Assembly: GCA_947464215.1 (NCBI GenBank)
Contig: CANHVX010000027.1
Location: forward strand, 1 to 10,276
Source of the DNA: Pseudomonadaceae bacterium
GTDB lineage: Bacteria; Pseudomonadota; Alphaproteobacteria; UBA2136; UBA6156
Direction of reading: 5' to 3'
Length of the DNA stretch: 10,276 nt
Shown: piece after piece, positions 5,737-10,276 of the stretch
How the letters are laid out: every line of letters starts with the position of its first letter
Numbering within the stretch: the first letter of the stretch is position 1
Translations under genes and position numbers: made by a program
Notes under the pieces: model-generated
What the model saw: the letters and a program-made list of their open reading frames with translations, nothing else
What the model was told of the DNA's origin: nothing
Database searches by the model: none

Positions 5737-6981
5737 ATGGCGGTTATGCTGAACACACTGAACACTCCTCCCGTGGCCGCGCGTATGCACACCGTCCAAA
5801 CCAGCCCCATTCTGGCCATGGCGGCAGCGGCGCAGGCGTTAAAAGCCGAGGGCAAGCCGGTCATTAGCCTCAGCATCGGCGTGCCGGGGTTTTTGCCGCC
5901 CGCCCACGTGCACGAGGCGGCGCATACGGCCATTGCGGCCGATAGGGGCGATTATCTTCCCGGGCGGGGCTCACCGGCCTTGGTCGAGGCCTGGCGCACG
6001 GCGCTGGCCGAAAAGGGGTTCCATTACAAGGCCACCGAAGTGATTACGCAAATGGGGGGTAAAGGCGCCCTTTTCAATATGTTTATGGCGCTTCTCAATG
6101 TGGGCGATGAAGTGATTATCCCCGCCCCCTATTGGACAAGCTACCCCGAGATGGTGCGCCTGGCGGGCGGGGTGCCGGTCATGCCGCTGGCACCAGCCCA
6201 GAAAAACTATAAGCTAACTGCGGCGCAGCTGCAGGCCGCCCTCACACCGCGCACGCGTATGGTGGTGTTCAACAACCCGTCCAACCCCACGGGCATGCTC
6301 TATTCGGCTGCGGAAACAGCGGAAATTGCCAACGTTTTAGCGGCGCATCCGCACCTCTGGGTGGTGTCCGATGATATCTACGACCATTTGGTGTATAGCG
6401 CCGATGCGGCTGAATCTGAAGCCCTAAGGGCCCCCCACGTGCTCGACACACACCAAAGCCTGCGCGAGAGAACGGTTATTATTCAAAGCGTCAGCAAAAC
6501 CTACGGCATGCCCGGCTGGCGGGTGGGGATGGCCGCAGGCCCCGAGCCGCTGATAGACGCGATGCTCACGCTGAGCAGCCAAAGCCATACCCATGTGCCA
6601 GCCGTCACCATGGCGGCCGCGGCGGCGGCTCTTACCGGCCCGCAAGATTTTTTGCAGGTGCAGCGGGCACGTCTGCACCGCCAGCGGGGCTTGGTTCTGG
6701 GGGCCCTCAGCGCGATGGGCTGGCCGTGCCCCGTGCCCCAGGGGGCGTTTTATGTGTTCCCCGATATCACCCAACTGCTGGGGAAGGTCAGTGCCCACGG
6801 CACCCCTCTCACGTCCGATGTGGTGTTGGCCAACGCCCTGCTGCACGAGGCCTGGGTGGCCACGGTGCCGGGGAGTGCCTTTGGTTGCCCAACCTCGGTG
6901 CGGCTGTCCTATGCCGGGCCCGAGGCCGAGCTGGCCGAGGCCATGGCACGCATCGCGCAATGGGCGGCCAAACTCCACTAA
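5737..6981 (+). CDS. Class I PLP-dependent aminotransferase (aspartate/aromatic type)
   Basis: This encodes 414 residues of the fold-type I aminotransferase family, closest in motifs to the I-beta aspartate/prephenate group. Visible landmarks: LSIGVPGF near 45, PAPYWTSYPEMV with the I-beta tryptophan at 133, NNPSNPTG (Asn183), SDDIY (Asp213 and Tyr215, contacting PLP), SVSKTYGMPGWRVG with the Schiff-base Lys254, and SVRLSYA with the substrate-carboxylate Arg389. All key residues are present, so it should be active and cytoplasmic, transferring an amino group to 2-oxoglutarate or a similar acceptor. The exact substrate cannot be read. ATG 5746 is an alternative start, and the ribosome-binding site is weak. 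The upstream in-frame extension lacks homology. It is unusual between adk and infA. Confidence 0.93.
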   Translation: MAVMLNTLNTPPVAARMHTVQTSPILAMAAAAQALKAEGKPVISLSIGVPGFLPPAHVHEAAHTAIAADRGDYLPGRGSPALVEAWRTALAEKGFHYKATEVITQMGGKGALFNMFMALLNVGDEVIIPAPYWTSYPEMVRLAGGVPVMPLAPAQKNYKLTAAQLQAALTPRTRMVVFNNPSNPTGMLYSAAETAEIANVLAAHPHLWVVSDDIYDHLVYSADAAESEALRAPHVLDTHQSLRERTVIIQSVSKTYGMPGWRVGMAAGPEPLIDAMLTLSSQSHTHVPAVTMAAAAAALTGPQDFLQVQRARLHRQRGLVLGALSAMGWPCPVPQGAFYVFPDITQLLGKVSAHGTPLTSDVVLANALLHEAWVATVPGSAFGCPTSVRLSYAGPEAELAEAMARIAQWAAKLH

Positions 6982-7005
6982 CCTGCGGCGCGGCACCAGA
7001 TACGT

Positions 7006-7029
7006 AAAAGGCCCCATGCGGGGCCTTTT
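7006..7029. terminator. Bidirectional terminator between convergent genes
   Basis: AAAAGGCCCC (7006-7015) and GGGGCCTTTT (7020-7029) form a perfect 10-bp stem with the loop ATGC, ending in four U on each strand. It lies 24 nt after the aminotransferase stop and 14 nt beyond the minus-strand DUF305 stop, so it can serve both genes. Confidence 0.85.
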
Positions 7030-7043
7030 GATGTGAAGGGAGG

Positions 7044-7577
7044 CTACTGGGCCACTTGGCGTGCATCCAGCTCTTTCAGCCAACGCTGCATCCAGTCAAT
7101 TTCCAGCTTTTGGGCGCGGATGATGTCATACGAAAGTTTTTTCAGCCGGGCGTCTTTGCCGTATTTAATCTGGATTTTTGCCATCTCCACAGCGCCTTGG
7201 TGGTGGGGGATCATCCCGCGCAGGAAGTCGATGTCGGGGTTGCCGGTGTAGGGCACGGCCATAGCCTTGTGCATATCGGCCATGGCGGCGTCTAGGGCTT
7301 GGGTGGCCTCATCGGTGGGGGCGGCGCTGCGGCCCATGGCGTGGCCCATATGGCCCATATCACCCATATCGCCGGCCATGCCCATGGTGCGGGTTTCTTT
7401 GTTTTTCAACATTTTTTTGCAAGCGCCATCCATGGCGTGGCCTGCGTGCTTGTTCTTGCAGCACGGTTTTTCTTTCATGCAGCAGTCCATGCCGTGGGGT
7501 TTGCCGTGGTGGTCGGCCAGGGCCAGGGCGGGAAGGGCTGCGAGCAGAAGGCTTGCGAATAAAGTTTTGTTTTTCAT
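7044..7577 (-). CDS. Exported DUF305 protein, Cys/His/Met-rich
   Basis: From ATG 7577 this gives 177 residues. Residues 1-21 (MKNKTLFASLLLAALPALALA) are a clear Sec signal peptide (shown as KNKTLFASLLLAALPALALA), so the protein is probably periplasmic. Next comes a metal-binding-looking stretch, about 22-55, with HHGKPHGMDCC, PCCKNKH and a further Cys, then a methionine/glycine-rich linker MGMAGDMGDMGHMGHAMG at 65-82. The DUF305 domain covers about 89-170, with FLRGMIPHHQGAVEMAK (His125, His126) and DWMQRWL. DUF305 proteins, such as CopM, are linked to copper handling; copper specificity here is inference. ATG 7592 would add five residues before the signal peptide and is less likely. It converges on the aminotransferase gene and diverges from infA. 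Confidence 0.92.
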   Translation of the reverse strand: MKNKTLFASLLLAALPALALADHHGKPHGMDCCMKEKPCCKNKHAGHAMDGACKKMLKNKETRTMGMAGDMGDMGHMGHAMGRSAAPTDEATQALDAAMADMHKAMAVPYTGNPDIDFLRGMIPHHQGAVEMAKIQIKYGKDARLKKLSYDIIRAQKLEIDWMQRWLKELDARQVAQ

Positions 7578-7613
7578 AACACATTTTCCCATTTCATGTT
7601 GATTGGATGCTTA

Positions 7614-7642
7614 AAAATACGCCCTAAGGGGGGAGGTGGCAA
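7614..7642 (-). promoter_or_regulatory. Candidate promoter for the DUF305 gene
   Basis: On the minus strand TTGCCA (7642-7637) and TATTTT (7619-7614) are 17 nt apart, placing the start about 30 nt before the DUF305 ATG. Its -35 region lies in the 9-mer GGCTTGCCA, which recurs in opposite orientation at 7696-7704 ahead of infA. Confidence 0.45.
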
Positions 7643-7704
7643 GCCATAATCCTACCTCAAACCTACCATGTAAGATGAGGATTGTGGTGTAAAGGGGCTT
7701 GCCA
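7637..7704. repeat. 9-bp inverted repeat flanking a 50-nt core
   Basis: TGGCAAGCC (7637-7645) and GGCTTGCCA (7696-7704) are perfect reverse complements. Inside them AATC and CTCA (7648-7651, 7656-7659) pair with TGAGGATT (7676-7683) across a 4-nt bulge. The whole could form an imperfect hairpin in RNA, or mark two divergent -35 regions in DNA. It occupies the DUF305-infA spacer. Confidence 0.5.
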
Positions 7705-7727
7705 ACGGGGGCATTCGGGGCTAAAAG
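7699..7727 (+). promoter_or_regulatory. Candidate promoter for infA-rpmJ and downstream
   Basis: TTGCCA (7699-7704) and TAAAAG (7722-7727) are 17 nt apart. The predicted start lies within a base or two of the infA ATG at 7733, which would give a leaderless mRNA; alternatively the promoter lies further upstream and AAGG at 7725-7728 is the ribosome-binding site. The -10 and spacing match the candidate secY promoter. Confidence 0.35.
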
Positions 7728-7732
7728 GCGCC

Positions 7733-7975
7733 ATGGCTAAAACCGATGTTATTGAATTTGAAGGGGTGGTTACACAAAACCTGCCCAATGCGCTTTTCCG
7801 CGTGAAGCTGGAGAATGGTGCTGTAATTTTGTGCCACATTTCTGGCAAAATGAAACAGAACAACATCCGTATTCTGGAAGGCGATAAGGTCACGGTCGAG
7901 ATGACGCCGTACGATTTAACCAAGGGTCGTATTACCTTCCGCAAGAAGGAAGTGGTGGTTGCGCCCGGCACTTAG
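7733..7975 (+). CDS. infA: Translation initiation factor IF-1
   Basis: This encodes 80 residues of the S1/OB-fold protein IF-1, which binds the ribosomal A site of the 30S subunit during initiation. It contains the family sequence throughout: [61 protein letters not shown]. The common length is 72; eight extra residues (about KEVVVAPGT) follow the usual end. The only nearby ribosome-binding site is AAGG four nt before ATG. In common Alphaproteobacteria infA is elsewhere; here it precedes rpmJ and rpsM, the order known from Firmicutes and other bacteria. It begins the right-hand ribosomal block after the inserted genes. Confidence 0.97.
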   Translation: MAKTDVIEFEGVVTQNLPNALFRVKLENGAVILCHISGKMKQNNIRILEGDKVTVEMTPYDLTKGRITFRKKEVVVAPGT

Positions 7976-7993
7976 CGCCGGTGGGGTGGCAAC

Positions 7994-8012
7994 GGGTGCC
8001 GGTTTAGCACCC
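7994..8012 (+). promoter_or_regulatory. Hairpin in the infA-rpmJ spacer
   Basis: GGGTGC (7994-7999) and GCACCC (8007-8012) form a perfect 6-bp stem around a 7-nt loop, 18 nt after the infA stop. The following bases are TAAAAATCC, with no U-tract, so it is not a proper terminator. The infA-rpmJ spacer is 130 nt, long for co-transcribed genes. Role unknown. Confidence 0.35.
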
Positions 8013-8105
8013 TAAAAATCCGCACTTTCCCTCTTGCGCGTTGCCTCAAACCATGGTAATGCCGCCAAGACAGTAAGTTTAGAACCGACCGGAAGTGACT
8101 GAAAA

Positions 8106-8273
8106 ATGCGTTATATTTCCTCCATCCGCGCAGAAAAGAAGCGTGATCGCAAGCTTCAGGTTGTGCGTCGCACGCGTAACAAGGCGGGTAAGTTCTTGGG
8201 CCGTATTCGTATTGTGATGCGCGACAAGCGCACCAATGGCAAAACGGGCCGCTACAGCGTTACCCAAGGCTAA
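8106..8273 (+). CDS. rpmJ: 50S ribosomal protein bL36, expanded zinc-free form
   Basis: This is a 55-residue ORF. Its first 22 residues, ending KKRDRKLQVVRR, align without gaps with cysteine-free bL36 of Alphaproteobacteria (S6, K8-like R8, K11, R13, R15, Q18, V20, R21, R22). Next GRIRIVMRDKR corresponds to the usual GRVYIINKK, and the end GRYSVTQG to RFKA(R/K)QG. The common length is 41; the extra residues fall in two places, about nine after R22 (TRNKAGKFL) and several before the end (TNGKTG). There is no Cys or His, so no zinc site. It lies between infA and rpsM, the usual rpmJ position in many bacteria. GGAAG lies upstream at a slightly long distance. bL36 binds 23S rRNA in the large subunit. 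Confidence 0.82.
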   Translation: MRYISSIRAEKKRDRKLQVVRRTRNKAGKFLGRIRIVMRDKRTNGKTGRYSVTQG

Positions 8274-8314
8274 TTTGGTTGTTTTCATTTATTAATCAAC
8301 AAGGAGTGTAGCTC

Positions 8315-8695
8315 GTGGCACGTATCGCGGGTGTTAATATTCCGGCCGACAAGCAGGTTTGGGTGGCTCTCACCTACCTGTATGGAGTTGGCCCTTCAAA
8401 CACATACAAAATTTTGGCGTCTGCCAAGGTAGAACCAACCAAGCGTGTGAATGCGCTGTCGGAAGACGAGATTTCGCGCATTCGTAACGTGATCGATGCC
8501 AGCTACCCGGTCGAGGGTGATCTGCGCCGTCAGGTAAGCCTGAACATCAAGCGTTTGATGGACTTGGGCTGCTACCGTGGCCTGCGCCACCGCAAGGGGC
8601 TGCCGGTCCGTGGTCAGCGCACGCACAGCAATGCGCGCACTCGCAAGGGTCCGCGTAAGGTTGGTGTGGCCAACAAAAAGCCGCCAACGAAGTAA
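8315..8695 (+). CDS. rpsM: 30S ribosomal protein uS13
   Basis: This encodes 126 residues starting at GTG, with AAGGAG eight nt upstream, which fixes the start. The N-terminus [10 protein letters not shown] and the segments [42 protein letters not shown] and NARTRKGP are the uS13 family signature (the third shown here may be read as [20 protein letters not shown]). The end is a lysine-rich tail, [11 protein letters not shown]. uS13 sits in the head of the small subunit and contacts the P-site tRNA and bridge to 50S. It begins the alpha-operon block and is followed by rpsK after 18 nt. Confidence 0.98.
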   Translation: MARIAGVNIPADKQVWVALTYLYGVGPSNTYKILASAKVEPTKRVNALSEDEISRIRNVIDASYPVEGDLRRQVSLNIKRLMDLGCYRGLRHRKGLPVRGQRTHSNARTRKGPRKVGVANKKPPTK

Positions 8696-8713
8696 GGCCA
8701 GGGAGATAAAACC

Positions 8714-9133
8714 ATGAACACACCTGCCAAATCATCGTCTAAAGCTGCGGGGGCCGCACGCCCCATGAAGCGCAAAGACCGCAAGAACGTTTCTGCGGCG
8801 GTTGCGCACATTCTCAGCACCTTTAACAACACCATTGTCACCATCACCGATTACCAAGGCAACACCATTGCCACCAGCAGTGCCGGAAGCCAAGGCTTCA
8901 AGGGCAGCCGCAAGGGGACGCCATTCGCGGCCCAGTTGGCAGCCGAAGGCGCGGTGCGTGCCGCCAAGGAACACGGCGTGCGCACGCTCGATGTTCAGCT
9001 CAAGGGCCCTGGTTCGGGCCGTGAGAGCGCCTTGCGCGGTCTGCAATCGCAAGGTGTGGAAGTTCTGACAATTCGTGATGTCACATCCATTCCGCACAAC
9101 GGCTGCCGCCAGCCGAAGCGCCGCCGCGTCTAA
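8714..9133 (+). CDS. rpsK: 30S ribosomal protein uS11
   Basis: This encodes 139 residues. The N-terminus is a basic, low-complexity stretch (residues about 1-24); the core begins [20 protein letters not shown] and includes [37 protein letters not shown] and [14 protein letters not shown]. uS11 lies on the platform near the Shine-Dalgarno helix. The nearly invariant GCRPPK motif reads GCRQPK here, and the SAGGQGF-like loop reads SAGSQGF, two small departures at usually conserved sites. GGGAG precedes the ATG. rpoA follows after 119 nt without rpsD, which fits Alphaproteobacteria. Confidence 0.98.
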   Translation: MNTPAKSSSKAAGAARPMKRKDRKNVSAAVAHILSTFNNTIVTITDYQGNTIATSSAGSQGFKGSRKGTPFAAQLAAEGAVRAAKEHGVRTLDVQLKGPGSGRESALRGLQSQGVEVLTIRDVTSIPHNGCRQPKRRRV

Positions 9134-9147
9134 CGCCGAATCTGGGG

Positions 9148-9176
9148 TTCGCGGCGGGGCGCACCGCCGCCGCGAA
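9148..9176 (+). promoter_or_regulatory. 10-bp hairpin in the rpsK-rpoA spacer
   Basis: TTCGCGGCGG (9148-9157) and CCGCCGCGAA (9167-9176) are perfect complementary arms around a 9-nt loop, 14 nt after the rpsK stop. No U-tract follows, so it is not an intrinsic terminator. It could protect the upstream mRNA end, guide processing or regulate rpoA translation. Confidence 0.5.
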
Positions 9177-9252
9177 ACAGCCCCCGCGCAATGTCCCCAG
9201 GTGCTCTAACCCAATACATATTCCAGAAAAACCGACAGCAACGGAGGCCCCC

Positions 9253-10263
9253 ATGCAGATCCAAGCCAACTGGAAGGAACTGATTAAACCCACCAAGGTT
9301 GCCATGTCCGGCGGAAACAAAGCCGTGGCAACGTTTACCGTCGAACCGCTCGAGCGTGGCTTTGGCCACACGCTGGGCAACGCTCTGCGCCGTGTGCTGC
9401 TGTCCAGCCTGCAAGGCTCGGCCATTACCAGCATTAAGGTCGAAGGCGCGCTGCACGAGTTCGCCACGCTGCCCGGCGTGATGGAAGATCTGACCGAAAT
9501 CATCCTGAATTTGAAGGCCTTGGCCGTGCGCAGCCATGCCTCAGAGCCCAAAACCATTACCCTGCACAAAAAAGGCAGCGGCCCGGTCACAGCGGCCGAT
9601 ATCGAAACCACCCACGATATCGAAATCATCGATGCCAGCCACCACATCGCCACCTTGTCCGAGAAGGGCGAGCTGCGCATGGAGCTCACCATTGGTAACG
9701 GCAAAGGCTATTCGCCCGCGGCCGACCGCAAAAACCAAGAGCGCGCGCCTGGCACCATCCTTATCGACGCTATCTACAGCCCCATTCGCCGCGTCAGCTT
9801 TAAGGTGTCCGATGCCCGTGTTGGCCAGATCACCGACTACGACAAACTGGTGATGGATGTCGAAACCAACGGCGTCATCAGCCCGGAAGATGCCTTGGCC
9901 TTTGCCGCACGTATCCTGCAAGACCAACTGGGCGTGTTCATCAACTTTGAAGATATCGCCGACGACAGCAACCGGAACGATGATCTGATCGACATCAACC
10001 CGCACCTGCTGATGAAGGTCGACGAGCTGGAATTGTCGGTCCGCAGCGCCAACTGCCTGAAGAACGAGAACATCGTTTACATCGGCGACCTGGTCCAGAA
10101 GTCGGAAAGCGAAATGCTGAAAACGCCGAACTTTGGCCGTAAGTCTTTGAATGAAATCAAAGACGTGCTGGGCCAAATGGGCCTCGGCTTGGGCATGCGC
10201 CTGGAAAACTGGCCACCCGAGAACATCGAAGACCTGGCCCGCCGCCTCGGCCAACAGCAATAA
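9253..10263 (+). CDS. rpoA: RNA polymerase alpha subunit
   Basis: This encodes 336 residues, the normal full length. The N-terminal domain, which dimerises and assembles beta and beta', shows [20 protein letters not shown] (residues 33-52), [13 protein letters not shown] and [14 protein letters not shown]. After a linker near 235-255 comes the C-terminal domain with [14 protein letters not shown], whose Arg264 equals E. coli Arg265 that contacts UP-element DNA, then [13 protein letters not shown] and [13 protein letters not shown]. All key regions are intact. The start has GGAGG seven nt upstream, and an N-terminal [11 protein letters not shown] is typical of the class. The stop lies 13 nt before the window end; rplQ is expected next but not seen. 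Confidence 0.98.
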   Translation: MQIQANWKELIKPTKVAMSGGNKAVATFTVEPLERGFGHTLGNALRRVLLSSLQGSAITSIKVEGALHEFATLPGVMEDLTEIILNLKALAVRSHASEPKTITLHKKGSGPVTAADIETTHDIEIIDASHHIATLSEKGELRMELTIGNGKGYSPAADRKNQERAPGTILIDAIYSPIRRVSFKVSDARVGQITDYDKLVMDVETNGVISPEDALAFAARILQDQLGVFINFEDIADDSNRNDDLIDINPHLLMKVDELELSVRSANCLKNENIVYIGDLVQKSESEMLKTPNFGRKSLNEIKDVLGQMGLGLGMRLENWPPENIEDLARRLGQQQ

Positions 10264-10276
10264 GCTGGTGCCAGCA

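Noticed and set aside
6424..7083. 219-residue minus-strand ORF opposite the aminotransferase
   Set aside because: It crosses the bidirectional terminator and lies antisense to a gene with complete catalytic motifs.
9134..9252. Missing rpsD as an anomaly
   Set aside because: Absence of rpsD between rpsK and rpoA is normal in Alphaproteobacteria.

Overview
The window is a proteobacterial, most likely alphaproteobacterial, ribosomal-protein cluster (spc followed by the alpha operon). Roughly 2.5 kb of non-ribosomal DNA sits between adk and infA. Three things point to Alphaproteobacteria: the order secY-adk upstream of rpsM-rpsK-rpoA, no rpsD between rpsK and rpoA, and a cysteine-free bL36 of the type common in that class. 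I cannot name a genus. Several departures from common members of the class (no rpmD, infA-rpmJ inside the cluster, expanded proteins) suggest a divergent lineage.

Left part, 1-4442 and on to adk, all on the + strand: the 3' end of rpsN, then rpsH, rplF, a 123-nt spacer with two hairpins, rplR, rpsE with a long low-complexity tail, and rplO (rpmD is missing between the last two). A very strong palindromic terminator follows rplO. Then come a possible promoter, secY and adk.

Middle part, 5134-7732: downstream of adk is a hairpin whose U-tract is on the minus strand. Upstream of it, read on the minus strand, are two small ORFs: a 62-aa basic protein and a 30-aa Cys/His-containing leader-like peptide. 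A class I PLP aminotransferase gene follows on the + strand. It converges, across a bidirectional terminator, on a minus-strand gene for an exported Cys/His/Met-rich DUF305 protein. The 155-nt gap between the DUF305 gene and infA has candidate divergent promoters whose -35 regions form a perfect 9-bp inverted repeat.

Right part, 7733-10263, + strand: infA, an expanded 55-aa rpmJ, rpsM, rpsK and rpoA, with hairpins in the infA-rpmJ and rpsK-rpoA spacers. The window ends 13 nt after rpoA, where rplQ would be expected.

The core genes together supply ribosomal proteins, translation initiation (IF1), membrane insertion (SecY), nucleotide balance (Adk) and RNA polymerase alpha. The most interesting observations are the expanded bL36, the unexplained minus-strand small-ORF unit next to adk, and the interruption of the ribosomal cluster. 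No defence system, CRISPR array, tRNA, rRNA or recognisable transposon was found.
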